From positions 75,784,596-75,848,595 of the forward strand of contig CM050454.1 of NCBI GenBank assembly GCA_027563935.2: a stretch of DNA of 64,000 bases, in the 5' to 3' direction. Made by a program: the position numbers and the translations under genes. The notes below the pieces were generated by a model that did not search any database, was not told the DNA's origin, and saw only the letters and a program-made list of their open reading frames with translations. The DNA is from Costus lasius. Taxonomy: Eukaryota; Streptophyta; Magnoliopsida; Zingiberales; Costaceae. Within the stretch, counting starts at the first letter, position 1. Each line of letters begins with the position of its first letter. Below are positions 11,767 to 23,597 of the stretch, piece by piece.

Positions 11767-13451
11767 TGAAAGTACCCCTTAAACTAAGGGGGGTCCCCTT
11801 CTAGGGGGAGCGAAAACCCTAGGCAGTGGCGCATAAAATTTTTGGGCAGCGGATTAGGGTTTCAAGAATCGGTTCATGTGATATGATCAACCAAATGGAA
11901 ACGATTGCATGTAAGAGATAAAACTCATACCATAGCCATTTCGAATGGCGCCTAGGAAGCAAAGATCAAAGCAGATCTTCTCCAGAGGTGACGCACACAG
12001 TTGATGTCGCCTACTCCTCTTTGCGATCCTTGTGCTAGCAAGATCCAAAGAAGTCTTTGATCGAAAATGAGAAAGGGATGAAGAGATCTTTTCTTTGCCG
12101 ATTTCTCCTCCAAATCCAAGGCGTCGTCACCCACGGAAAAAACCAAGAGGAATGCGTTCAAGTGGCGAGAATAGAGAGAGCACTCTCTTTCGAACGTGAG
12201 TCTCCAAGTGGAGATCATGGTTGCTAAAAATAGCACCACTAACCGCCCAACATGTTCACGCCAAGTGAACTTGTCGCCAATGCTTGAACCATTTTGGTTT
12301 AATTTAATTTTGGTTCAATTACCAAATAAACCAAACGACATGGCCTAGATCATATTAAAAACCCTAAGGTTCCAGATCTAGCCGTTGATCTCTATGATGC
12401 TCCTGATCTGACCGATCTAGCATCTCTTCTCTCGATCGAAGCTTACCGATCTCAAGCCCTAATCAATCAAACATGATCAGACCAGATCTCACTCACAATC
12501 AGAGATTAAATCCCTTTAAACTGAACCCGAAACAATTCAGTCCACACGATCTGACTTAAGTAAGCCATATCATCAATTGTGCGACCCTGAGGGTTTCCTT
12601 AAAACATCGGTAACGATAATTTACATTATCACAACCAGTGAGGGGTATCTAGCAACACATCACTGTCTCCCGATATCAAGGAAAGAGTCTTCCAAGACTT
12701 CACCCAAAAACAGCACAAGTGTGAATCAATTCACAAAGCATACATGTTTCCTTTACCACTGGATGTTCTTATTGGACAAGCCTGTCAAGCTCGTAACTCC
12801 AATATGATGAGCATGATTAGAACAGATGAGCACTGTCACCTGGGTATGGCCATACACTCTCTCAATCATCTCATCCAGGGGGCCCCTTTAGAACATCACA
12901 CTCCTTAAACAAGGAGACGGCAATCCTATGTCTATCACTAGTGCTCTAACCTGATTCAAGCTCACCATCCAAGATAGTCTATAATCATTATGTTTCAAAT
13001 GATATTGAACTACCTCAAAACAATGACAATCATCATTTAGAAAACACAAGTGATCTCAAGTCAGAGGAAATGTGCCACTTGTCTTAATCAAGGAATATTC
13101 ACATTGTGACAAACAATTGAACATCCTAGTAGGGTCTGTCCAGTACATCCCATGTACCCATGAGTCTACATCTTATTCCATGCTCGAAGCATCCTATAAG
13201 ATTAGAACACATATTAGTCTTAACCATATCGAGGCTGTCTCATGTTTACCAAGATATATCGACTAAGGACATAATAGCATGTCAGCCCAGCTGAACAGCT
13301 TTGAGACATTATTCAGAAGAACATATATTGCAGCAGACAATGTAGCTAACTGAATAACAACCATGCCTTTATAAACACATAGAGTTTATTACATGATACT
13401 TGTTACATTCCCATAGGCCTCAAACATTAGCCTTAAGGGCATACCCCAACA
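11767..13451 (-). repeat. 3' LTR of Cop1-IV (left copy, 1685 bp)
   Basis: Plus-strand ends are TGAAAGTACCCC and CATACCCCAACA. It is nearly identical to 19201-20885. The hairpin at 12615-12630 is GATAAT-TTAC-ATTATC, one pair exchanged against Cop1-III. Confidence 0.97.
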
Positions 13452-13468
13452 ATCTCCCACTTGCACTT
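13452..13468 (-). other. Polypurine tract of Cop1-IV
   Basis: Reverse complement of AAGTGCAAGTGGGAGAT between the LTR and the stop codon of gag-pol. Confidence 0.85.
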
Positions 13469-13471
13469 AAT

Positions 13472-16400
13472 CTAATGGTTGAGAAATCTCAAACCCATAT
13501 TATTACAGTGCTTCTCATGCTTCTGCTGCGCCAGAGGCTTGGTAAGCGGGTCTGCCAGATTGTCATCTGTATGAACCTTGCATACTTTGATCTCGCCACG
13601 ATCTATGATCTCCCTGATCAAATGAAACCGTCTCTGTATGTGCTTGGACTTCTGGTGCGACCGTGGTTCCTTTGCCTGTGCGATTGCTCCAGTGTTATCA
13701 CAGAAGATAACCAAAGGATCTGCACACGAAGGAACGACACCAAGTTCTCTCACGAACTTACGAATCCACACTGCCTCCTTGGATGCTTCCGAGGCTGCAA
13801 CATACTCGGCTTCTGTTGTGGAATCAGCAACAGTTGACTGTTTGAAACTTTTCCACACCACTGCACCTCCATTCAAGCTAAAAACATAGCCTGATTGCGA
13901 TCGGAAATCATCCTGGTCAGACTGGAACGAAGCGTCAGTATATCCTTCAATACTGAGTTCTTCCTGACCACCATATATCAAGAACATATCTTTGGTCCTC
14001 CGCAGATATTTTAAAATGTTCTTGACTGCAATCCAGTGCGCCATACCTGGATTACTCTGGTAACGACTGGTTACGCTTAACCCGTAAGCAACGTCTGGGC
14101 GAGTACACAACATCGCATACATTATAGAACCAATAGCCGAAGCATAAGGCGTATTGTTCATTTCATCTTTCTCAGTCTGTGTTTGTGGACACTGACTCTT
14201 AGAAAGATTCAGACCATGTCTGACTGGAAGATATCCTCGCTTAGAATTCTCTAAGTGAAATCTCTCCAGGACCTTATCGATGTAAGTACTCTGGCACAGC
14301 CCGAGAAGCCTCTTAGATCTATCCCTGTAGATCTTCACACCTAACACATAGGCTGCTTCTCCTAGATCTTTCATCTGGAAACATTTCCTCAGCCATGCCT
14401 TCACAGCATGCATTTCAGGAATGTCATTTCCAATGATCAAGATGTCATCGACGTAGAGGACTAGGAAAGTAATCACGCTCCCACTAAACCTCTTATATAC
14501 ACACGGGTCATCCTCGTTCTTGATGAAACCAAATTCAGTAACTGATTCATCAAAACGAATATTCCAGCTTCTTGATGCTTGTTTAAGTCCATAAATGGAC
14601 TTCTTTAACTTGCATATTTTATGACGATCTGCTGGATTAGTGAAACCTTCTGGTTGTGTCATATACACATCCTCATCCAGATTTCCATTAAGGAAAGCTG
14701 TTTTCACATCCATCTGCCAAATCTCATAATCATAATATGCAGCTATCGCGAAAAGAATCCGAATAGACTTAAACATGGCTACAGGTGAGAAAGTTTCATC
14801 ATAATCTATCCCGTAGATTTGTTTGAAACCTTTCGCAACTAGCCTGCCTTTATAGGTAACTACGTTACCATCCATGTCAATCTTCTTCTTGAAGATCCAT
14901 TTACAGCCTATAGGGATAACTCCCGGAGGCGGATCAACCAAATCCCAGACTTGGTTATCTGACATGGAGTCCATCTCGGCGCGCATAGCCTCAAGCCATC
15001 TCGCTGACTCTGGTCCACTGACCGCATCCGCATAAGTAAGGGGTTCATCATTGTCAATGATGTAGACTCCGTCATAGCGCTCAGGCTGTCGACGAATCCT
15101 ACCCGATCTTCGCGGTTCCCGTGATGTCTGAGCCTCAGGTTGTTCAATAACCTGTTCTACCGGCTCAGGCTCATCCAACTGTGCTTGATCACTTTGTCCT
15201 TCTTCTGGATTCTCATCCAGCTTTATTTCTCTCCCACTGGCCTCTTGCAGAAGAAACTCCTTCTCAAGAAATATGGCCGTCCGAGCAACAAAAACCTTGT
15301 TCTCATTGGGATCGAAGAAATAATAACCCTTAGTTTCCTTAGGGTAACCGACAAAGATACATTTGTCAGATCTGCTCTCTAGTTTCCCAGAGGCGAGCTT
15401 TTTAACATAAGCCTCGCAACCCCAGATCCTGATAAATGTCAAGCTCGGCTGTTTCCCATACCATAACTCATATGGCGTCTTTGAAACTGCCTTGGATGGC
15501 ACTCGGTTTAGTACCTTTGCAGCTGTTTCCAGCGCAAAACCCCAAAAGGAGTATGGAAGAGTAGCCTGACTCATCATAGAACGAACCATATCAAGTAACG
15601 TTCTATTTCTCCTCTCGGACACACCATTCCATTGCGGTGTTCCTGGTGGAGTGAGCTGTGAGATAATCCCACACTCCTTTAGATAGTCAGTAAATGCATG
15701 ACTTAGGTATTCACCACCTCGATCTGAGCGAAGTGCCTTGATATTACGGCCTAGCTGATTTTGTACTTCATTCTTGAACTCTTTGAACTTGTCAAAAGAT
15801 TCACTCTTATGTCTCATCAGATAGACATACCCATATCTACTGAAATCATCAGTAAATGTAATGAAGTACTGATAGCCACCTCTGGCATGTTTACTAAATG
15901 GCCCACACACATCACTGTGTATGAGGTCAAGTAAACCTGAAGCCCTTTGACCTTTATTAGGAAAAGGTGACTTCGTCATTTTACCCATCAAACAAGCTTT
16001 GCATGTATCAATCTCCTTATAGGAGAATGATCCCAGCAGTCCATGATCATGCAACCGCTTAATGCGTTTCTCGTTAATATGGCCTAAACGACTATGCCAT
16101 AGCAAGGTGCTGTCATCAGCATACTTGGCTTTCTTAATATCAACATTCTGTATAGAACTTTCCATGTCCAACATGAATAACCCATTATTAATTGAACCAG
16201 TTGCATAAACAATATTATCATATGACAAAACACACTTTGAAATATTGCATTCAAAGGAAAACCCCTTCCTGACAAGAGCAGGAATGGAGATAATATTTTT
16301 AGTTATACTGGGAACAAAATAACAACTGTTTAGTTCCAATACAATTCCAGATGGTAAAGTAATGAAGTAGTCTCCTACAGCAACAGCAGCAACCCGTGCC

Positions 16401-17353
16401 CCGTTTCCAACGCGTAGGTCCACCTCATGCTGTCCCACCTGCCTTCTTCTCTTGAGTTCCTGCACATTTGAACAAATGTGAACTCCACATGCAGTGTCCA
16501 ACACCCATGATACAGAAGAAGAATACATGACCTCAGTCACGAATATACCTGAGCCAGAAGCAAAGCTTCCCCTCTTATCTCCTTGGAGCGCTTTACAGTC
16601 CTTTTTCCAGTGACCCAGCTGGCCACAGTGGAAACACCTGTATTCCTTAGACCGCTTCACCTTCTGCTTCAGAGCCTTGCTGTAATTCTTGACCGGGGCC
16701 TTGCCCTTCTTCCCCTTCTTCTTGTTCCTGGAAGGAACCATCAAGACAGAGGTTGAAGGCTTACCCTTCAGAGTTTCCTCAGTGGTCAAGAGCATATTCA
16801 GCAGCTCTGCCGGAGTACAATCGATTTTGTTCATATTAAAATTAATAATGAACGCGTCGAATGATGGCGGGAGAGACTGCAGAATAATGTCCACAGCAAG
16901 CTCCTGGTTGATGGTATGCCCCAGTTTCTCTAGAGCCTCCTTGTGCCCAATCATCTTGAGCACGTGAGCTCCCACTGGGCTCCCTTCAGCCAGTTTGCTC
17001 TGAAAGAAGAGCTTCGTCAAATTATAGCGTTCAGTCCTCGCCTGTGCAGCATACAACATCTTGAGGTTTGTAATCATGTCTCTAGCCGACATGTCCTCAT
17101 GCTGACGCTGCAGCGGTGGCGTCATAGACGCTAACATCAGGCAAGCGACATCAATGCTATCATTGACGTGCTTTTCATAGGCTTCCCGAACCGCCCTTGC
17201 GGCGTTCGGAGCGGGCTGCGGCGGTATCGCCGTCTCGAGGACATACAGTTTCCTCTCTGCCTTAAGAACGATCTTAAGGTGTCCAAACCAGTCAGAGAAG
17301 TTCGGCCCAGCAAACTTCTCTCTTTCCAGTAGGGATCGCACATTGAAGTTCAT
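13472..17353 (-). CDS. Cop1-IV gag-pol polyprotein, intact (1293 aa)
   Basis: Single-frame copia polyprotein that packages, copies and integrates the element. Approximate residues: gag 1-230; zinc knuckle CFHCGQLGHWKKDC 238-251; protease active site DTA near 284; integrase HHCC zinc site 418-453 and catalytic Asp (HSDVCGPF, about 480), Asp (SDRGGEY, about 544), Glu (NGVSERRN, about 576); reverse transcriptase from about 800 with KTAFLNG (about 887) and YVDD (about 967); RNase H with YTDASF (about 1139), TEAEYVAA (about 1181) and FCDNTGA (about 1221); tail DDNLADPLTK. The ATG chosen is the first in frame and matches Cop1-I. Like other copia elements it makes gag and pol in one frame. No defect is visible. 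Confidence 0.97.
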   Translation of the reverse strand: MNFNVRSLLEREKFAGPNFSDWFGHLKIVLKAERKLYVLETAIPPQPAPNAARAVREAYEKHVNDSIDVACLMLASMTPPLQRQHEDMSARDMITNLKMLYAAQARTERYNLTKLFFQSKLAEGSPVGAHVLKMIGHKEALEKLGHTINQELAVDIILQSLPPSFDAFIINFNMNKIDCTPAELLNMLLTTEETLKGKPSTSVLMVPSRNKKKGKKGKAPVKNYSKALKQKVKRSKEYRCFHCGQLGHWKKDCKALQGDKRGSFASGSGIFVTEVMYSSSVSWVLDTACGVHICSNVQELKRRRQVGQHEVDLRVGNGARVAAVAVGDYFITLPSGIVLELNSCYFVPSITKNIISIPALVRKGFSFECNISKCVLSYDNIVYATGSINNGLFMLDMESSIQNVDIKKAKYADDSTLLWHSRLGHINEKRIKRLHDHGLLGSFSYKEIDTCKACLMGKMTKSPFPNKGQRASGLLDLIHSDVCGPFSKHARGGYQYFITFTDDFSRYGYVYLMRHKSESFDKFKEFKNEVQNQLGRNIKALRSDRGGEYLSHAFTDYLKECGIISQLTPPGTPQWNGVSERRNRTLLDMVRSMMSQATLPYSFWGFALETAAKVLNRVPSKAVSKTPYELWYGKQPSLTFIRIWGCEAYVKKLASGKLESRSDKCIFVGYPKETKGYYFFDPNENKVFVARTAIFLEKEFLLQEASGREIKLDENPEEGQSDQAQLDEPEPVEQVIEQPEAQTSREPRRSGRIRRQPERYDGVYIIDNDEPLTYADAVSGPESARWLEAMRAEMDSMSDNQVWDLVDPPPGVIPIGCKWIFKKKIDMDGNVVTYKGRLVAKGFKQIYGIDYDETFSPVAMFKSIRILFAIAAYYDYEIWQMDVKTAFLNGNLDEDVYMTQPEGFTNPADRHKICKLKKSIYGLKQASRSWNIRFDESVTEFGFIKNEDDPCVYKRFSGSVITFLVLYVDDILIIGNDIPEMHAVKAWLRKCFQMKDLGEAAYVLGVKIYRDRSKRLLGLCQSTYIDKVLERFHLENSKRGYLPVRHGLNLSKSQCPQTQTEKDEMNNTPYASAIGSIMYAMLCTRPDVAYGLSVTSRYQSNPGMAHWIAVKNILKYLRRTKDMFLIYGGQEELSIEGYTDASFQSDQDDFRSQSGYVFSLNGGAVVWKSFKQSTVADSTTEAEYVAASEASKEAVWIRKFVRELGVVPSCADPLVIFCDNTGAIAQAKEPRSHQKSKHIQRRFHLIREIIDRGEIKVCKVHTDDNLADPLTKPLAQQKHEKHCNNMGLRFLNH

Positions 17354-19186
17354 GGTGTTCGTTGCTGCAGGTATCTACAACAATGCAAGAACAGCAAGGT
17401 CAGTATCAATGTATAAGAATCAATCAGGACTTAAGAAAGATTCTTTTTCTCACTATTTTATCAGGCGTGAAAAATCCAGCAAAACAGCCCGAAAGAGTAG
17501 AACTCTTTTAGTGAGATGGGATCCAGATTTCATACTTGGTCTCCGCGTCCCGCTCAGGCGAGATAAGATGCACAGAGAGTACAAGCACTAGTTTCTGGTA
17601 GGCAGTCCCTGCCGATCGCCAACCCGTGCGATTCCCCTTCATCTGGGCAGTCCAGCAGACTGTGCCAACTGAGTTGGTACAACACAATCTCTGACCCCAC
17701 AGATGGCTGCCTCCATGTGCTACCATATGCGCCACATATGTAGCCTACACGGTCAAGCTGACCCGACCTACTCCCTGGACCACCATGTGCTATGCTGAGC
17801 AACGAGAAGGGATAAATCCCTGCTCTGTAACACACAGGTGTAATCCCGCACCGTCTGAAGATAGATGGACGTGCCCACTGAGTGGGTACAACACGGCTCC
17901 AACGATAATCAGAACAGTGAGGTTTCGCGTCAGAAGGCTTACGAGCTTGATATTTAATCGTTGGATTTTAACGGTCTTTTATCTTCTTGCCTATCATGCA
18001 ATTCCTATGGTGATAGCAGAAGATAAATTTACTCATGCAATTCTAATATAAAGCAATAAAAGAAAGCATGTGTCTTTTGTGGTAAAAGCCCATAGCCCTA
18101 GTGAGACCTTAACCTAACTTAAGTCTACACTTGCTCTTTATGGGTCTTTAGCTGCTCATCTGGCCCAAACCTGGGCCCAAGCGCCAACTGCAGCTCTGGT
18201 GCGCCCACCAGGAATTTGCGCCTGGTCCTAGGGTCGAACCCTAGACCTCCCACCTGGTCCAGCCACTGCTGCATGCGCTTCTGCCAAGTGTGCATTGTGC
18301 TCTTGTCTAATTAAATTACAAATTTAACTATCTAGACAAGAGTGACACGCAGGTCACTTTCACATTATAAATTAATTAAAATTGTGATACGCAGATCACA
18401 TAAAGAAAATTAATTTACAACATATAATCCAGGCACGCAGGCCCCAGCACAGCACACATTAAAAACGGGCAGCCCACATAAGACTAAATAAACAAGCAGA
18501 TGCAACAACCATCATGTGATCCAGTCAGGAAAAATAAATTTTTAAAAAACCCCTTGGGATCGATTTTTTTTTTTTTTTTTTTCCTTATTTGCCCCACAAC
18601 CTTACAATGGTCCATTACTAGGGATCCACTCATCCAACCTAGTCAGATCCACTGCCCTAGCATGCACCAAGTCCTAACTGACTTGAGTCGACCAAAAGGT
18701 CAACCATGCATGCACCAAGGCTGAACGACCACACTGAGGTCTGGCAAGCGGGCGTGACCCCGGGCCTAACTCAGGTGCGTTCATCAGTTGTCTCAATCAG
18801 ACATCGCTACACACCTGTCTGCAGTCGACCTATAGCCACCACAGGCATGCGCCAAGGTGCTAACTGGTCGACCCATTCAGGCTGTCAGATAGTCTGATCA
18901 GACATGTTTGGATCTAACCTAGGGGGTGACTTCAACCCTAATAACCCATCTAAGGGTTTAATGTAGGAGCATTAGATCTAAGGTGAAACGCGCATGTGAT
19001 CAAGGTTTTAGAAAAACTTACAAAAACATGCGCCAACAACAACATGCGCAATGGAGAAAATAACATCTATACAAATCATGAATTTTCGCCAACTTAGATA
19101 ATCGCATGTAACCTATAGATCTATTATAATGCGCATACATGGATCATATGACATATCATGGCAATCATAAACAAGCATGAAACCTC
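17354..19186 (-). other. Long leader of Cop1-IV (about 1.8 kb)
   Basis: Non-coding sequence between primer site and gag. The half near gag (to about 18050) is strongly conserved with Cop1-I, -III and -V and carries the three leader hairpins (17549-17562, 17665-17677, 17874-17886). The outer half is less conserved and has a long T run on the plus strand (near 18567-18583). No conserved frame was found in it. Copia leaders are usually far shorter. Confidence 0.8.
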
Positions 19187-19198
19187 GCTCTGATACCA
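19187..19198 (-). other. Primer binding site of Cop1-IV
   Basis: Reverse complement reads TGGTATCAGAGC, complementary to the 3' end of plant initiator tRNA-Met, two bases from the LTR end. Confidence 0.92.
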
Positions 19199-19200
19199 AT

Positions 19201-20885
19201 TGAAAGTACCCCTTAAACTAAGGGGGGTCCCCTTCTAGGGGGAGCGAAAACCCTAGGCAGTGGCGCATAAAATTTTTGGGCAGCGGATTAGGGTTTCAAG
19301 AATCGGTTCATGTGATATGATCAACCAAATGGAAACGATTGCATGTAAGAGATAAAACTCATACCATAGCCATTTCGAATGGCGCCTAGGAAGCAAAGAT
19401 CAAAGCAGATCTTCTCCAGAGGTGACGCACACAGTTGATGTCGCCTACTCCTCTTTGCGATCCTTGTGCTAGCAAGATCCAAAGAAGTCTTTGATCGAAA
19501 ATGAGAAAGGGATGAAGAGATCTTTTCTTTGCCGATTTCTCCTCCAAATCCAAGGCGTCGTCACCCACGGAAAAAACCAAGAGGAATGCGTTCAAGTGGC
19601 GAGAATAGAGAGAGCACTCTCTTTCGAACGTGAGTCTCCAAGTGGAGATCATGGTTGCTAAAAATAGCACCACTAACCGCCCAACATGTTCACGCCAAGT
19701 GAACTTGTCGCCAATGCTTGAACCATTTTGGTTTAATTTAATTTTGGTTCAATTACCAAATAAACCAAACGACATGGCCTAGATCATATTAAAAACCCTA
19801 AGGTTCCAGATCTAGCTGTTGATCTCTATGATGCTCCTGATCTGACCGATCTAGCATCTCTTCTCTCGATCGAAGCTTACCGATCTCAAGCCCTAATCAA
19901 TCAAACATGATCAGACCAGATCTCACTCACAATCAGAGATTAAATCCCTTTAAACTGAACCCGAAACAATTCAGTCCACACGATCTGACTTAAGTAAGCC
20001 ATATCATCAATTGTGCGACCCTGAGGGTTTCCTTAAAACATCGGTAACGATAATTTACATTATCACAACCAGTGAGGGGTATCTAGCAACACATCACTGT
20101 CTCCCGATATCAAGGAAAGAGTCTTCCAAGACTTCACCCAAAAACAGCACAAGTGTGAATCAATTCACAAAGCATACATGTTTCCTTTACCACTGGATGT
20201 TCTTATTGGACAAGCCTGTCAAGCTCGTAACTCCAATATGATGAGCATGATTAGAACAGATGAGCACTGTCACCTGGGTATGGCCATACACTCTCTCAAT
20301 CATCTCATCCAGGGGGCCCCTTTAGAACATCACACTCCTTAAACAAGGAGACGGCAATCCTATGTCTATCACTAGTGCTCTAACCTGATTCAAGCTCACC
20401 ATCCAAGATAGTCTATAATCATTATGTTTCAAATGATATTGAACTACCTCAAAACAATGACAATCATCATTTAGAAAACACAAGTGATCTCAAGTCAGAG
20501 GAAATGTGCCACTTGTCTTAATCAAGGAATATTCACATTGTGACAAACAATTGAACATCCTAGTAGGGTCTGTCCAGTACATCCCATGTACCCATGAGTC
20601 TACATCTTATTCCATGCTCGAAGCATCCTATAAGATTAGAACACATATTAGTCTTAACCATATCGAGGCTGTCTCATGTTTACCAAGATATATCGACTAA
20701 GGACATAATAGCATGTCAGCCCAGCTGAACAGCTTTGAGACATTATTCAGAAGAACATATATTGCAGCAGACAATGTAGCTAACTGAATAACAACCATGC
20801 CTTTATAAACACATAGAGTTTATTACATGATACTTGTTACATTCCCATAGGCCTCAAACATTAGCCTTAAGGGCATACCCCAACA
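19201..20885 (-). repeat. 5' LTR of Cop1-IV (right copy, 1685 bp)
   Basis: Same ends and length as 11767-13451. It drives transcription toward the left. It is followed by the target duplication TCATG (20886-20890). Confidence 0.97.
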
Positions 20886-21817
20886 TCATGCTGTCCCACC
20901 TGCCTTCTTCTCTTGAGTTCCTGTACATTTGAACAAATGTGAACTCCACATGCAGTGTCCAACACCCATGAAATAGAAGAAGATGAAACCATGACTTCCG
21001 TCACGTAAATACCTGAGCCAGAAGCGATGCTTCCCCTCTTGTCTCCTTGGAGCGCTTTACAGTCCTTTTTCCAGTGACCCAGCTAGCCACAGTGGAAACA
21101 CCTATTGTCCTTTGACCGCTTTACCTTCTATTTCAGAGCCTTACTGTAGTTCTTGACAGGGGCTTTGCCCTTCTTCCCCTTCTTCTTATTCCTGGAAGGA
21201 ACCATTAAGACAGAGGTTGAAGGCTTTCCCTTCAGAGTTTCCTCAGTAGTCATGAGCATATTCAGCAGCTCTGCCGGAGTATAATCGATTTTGTTCATAT
21301 TAAAGTTAATGATGAACGCATCGAAAGAAGGCGGAAGAGACTGCAGAATAATATCTACAGCAAGCTCCTGGTTGATGGTATGCCCCAGTTTCTCCAGAGC
21401 CTCCTTGTGCCCAATCATCTTGAGCACGTGAGCTCCCACTGGGCTCCCTTCAGCCAGTTTGCTCTGAAAGAAAAGCTTTGTCAGATTATAGCGTTCTGTC
21501 CTCGCCTGTGCAGCATACAGCATCTTGAGGTTCGCTATAATCTCTATAGCCGACATATCCTCATGCTGACGCTGCAGCGGTGGCATCATAGACGCAAGCA
21601 TCAGGCAAGCGACATCAATGCTATCATTGACGTGCTTTTCATAGGCATCACGAACCGCCCTTACGGCGTTCGCAGCGGGTTGAGGCGGCACAGCCGTCTC
21701 GAGGACATACAGTTTCCTCTCTGCCTTAAGAACGATCTTAAGGTGTCCGAACCAGTCTGAGAAGTTTGGCCCAGCAAACTTCTCCCTTTCCAGTAGGGAT
21801 CGCACATTGAAGCTCAT
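20886..21817 (-). pseudogene. Cop1-III gag and protease start, with two TAG codons
   Basis: Continuation of the Cop1-III polyprotein on the right of the inserted Cop1-IV. The gag ATG is at 21815-21817 and the frame is open for 229 codons to a TAG at 21128-21130 (Gln in Cop1-IV). A second TAG at 21083-21085 falls inside the zinc knuckle, again where Cop1-IV has CAG. Beyond them the frame continues through the protease active site DTA to 20886 and then joins 11766. Both defects are C-to-T changes on the coding strand. Confidence 0.9.
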
Positions 21818-23583
21818 GGTGTTCGTTGCTGCAGGAATCTACAACAATGCAAGAACAGCAAGGTCAGTATCAATGTATAGAATCAATCCAGGACTTAAGA
21901 AAGATTCTTTTTCTCACTATTTTATGTGGCTGAAAAATCCAGCAAAACAGCCCGAAAGAGTAGAACTCTTTTAGTGAGATGGGATCCAGATTTCATACTT
22001 GGTCTCCGCGTCCCGCTCAGGCGAGATAAGATGCACAGAGATGACAAGTACTAATTTCTGGTAGGCTGTCCCTGCCAATCGCCAACCCGTGCGATTCCCC
22101 TTCATCTGGGCAATCCAGCAGACTGTGCCAACTGAGTTGGTACAACACAATCTCTGATCCCACAGATGGCTGCCTCCATGTGCTACCATATGCGCCACAT
22201 ATGTAGCCTACATGGTCAAGCTGACCCGACCTACTCCCTGGACCACCACGTGCTATGCTGAGCAACGAGAAGCGATAAATCCCTTCTCTGTAACACGCAG
22301 GTGTAATCCAGCACCGTCTGAAGATAGATGGACGTGCCCACTGAGTGGGTACAACACGGCTCCAACGATAGTCAGAACAGTGAGGTTTCGCGTCAGAAGG
22401 CATTACGTGCTTGATATTTTAGCGTTTGGATTTTAACGGTCTTTTATCTTCTTACTATCAGGCAAATCCTATGGCTATAGCAGAAGATAAATAAATCATG
22501 CTGTTCTACTTATATAAACAATAACAGAAAGCATGGATCTTATGTGGTAAAAGCCCATAGCCTAAGTAAGACCTTAAGATACTTAAGTCTTCACTTGCTC
22601 TTCTTGGGTCTTTAGCATCTCATCTGGTCCAACCCAGGGCCCTTGCGCCAAGAGCACCTCAGGTGCGCCACCAGCTGAATGCCCCTCTGGGATGTGTGCC
22701 TTTGTGCTCTTGTCTAATCAAAATACATTTTGATCTATCTAGACATGTTTGACTCACGGGTCAATTATACAATAAATTAATTAAAAAGTGATTCGCAGAT
22801 CACAATAATATTAATTTACAGGTTTAATTCCAGGCACACAGGCCCCAGCACAGCACACATTAAATTGGGCACCCACATAAGAATAAATAAACAAGCATAG
22901 GTATCAATCAACATGTGATCCAATTAAAAGAAAATAAAATTTTGAAAACCCCATTGGCATCAATTTTAATTTTCTTATGTGCCCTATAACCTTACAACGG
23001 TCCATTGATAGGGATCCACTCATCCATCTAGTTAGATCCATGCCCTTGCATGCACCAAGTCCTAACTGACTCGAGTTGACCTAATGGTCAACCATGCATG
23101 CGCCAAGGGCTGAACAACCTTCAAGAGTTCTGGCAAGCGGGTGTGACCCCGGGCCTAACTCAAGAGTGTTCACTGGTTGTCTCAACCAAACCTCGCTACA
23201 CGCCTGTGATGCAGTCGACCTATAGCCACCTCGTGCTTGCGCACAGGTGCCATCTGGTCGACCCATCTAGGCTGTCAGATGGTCTGATCAGACTAGTTTG
23301 ATCTAATCTAGGGGATGACTTCAACCCCATCAACCCGTCTAAGGGTTTACAGTAGGCGCAACTTAGATCTAATCATAGGCGCGCAAGTGAAGGTTTGATA
23401 AAACAATAACATAAACCTAGCGCCACCATCAAGTCATGCCGCAAGCATGAACAAACAACATGCGCCAACATAAGTGTATTATATCCTATTTTTCGCATGA
23501 TGAAACAACTAGATCTAATCACTTGCGCAAGCATGGATCACAAGAGCAAACATAGCAATCATATTAGCATGCATAATTCCAGC
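21818..23583 (-). other. Long leader of Cop1-III (about 1.77 kb)
   Basis: Aligns along its length with the Cop1-IV leader, with hairpins at 22128-22140 and 22337-22349. It is non-coding; no conserved frame. Confidence 0.78.
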
Positions 23584-23595
23584 GCTCTGATACCA
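23584..23595 (-). other. Primer binding site of Cop1-III
   Basis: Reverse complement TGGTATCAGAGC, two bases before the LTR end at 23598. Confidence 0.92.
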
Positions 23596-23597
23596 AT

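Larger units (their letters stand above)
11767..20885 (-). mobile_element. Cop1-IV: complete, probably recently active copia retrotransposon (9119 bp)
   Basis: Two LTRs of exactly 1685 bp (11767-13451 and 19201-20885), perfect duplication TCATG at 11762-11766 and 20886-20890, primer site, polypurine tract and one open gag-pol frame of 1293 codons. Comparing the LTRs by eye I found one difference (12383 C, 19817 T). All parts needed for autonomous retrotransposition by a copia element can be seen. It inserted into the protease/integrase junction of Cop1-III, in the same direction. It is the youngest event in this nest. Confidence 0.97.

Noticed and set aside
13072..13266. Short open frames of 60-95 codons repeated in several LTRs
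   Set aside because: They recur only because the LTRs are homologous; indels and stops differ between copies and no protein motif is visible.
18567..18583. T run in the Cop1-IV leader, looking like a Pol III terminator or a reversed poly(A) tail of a retroposon
   Set aside because: It lies within leader sequence shared with Cop1-III, where the run is interrupted; no SINE or LINE body and no target duplication.
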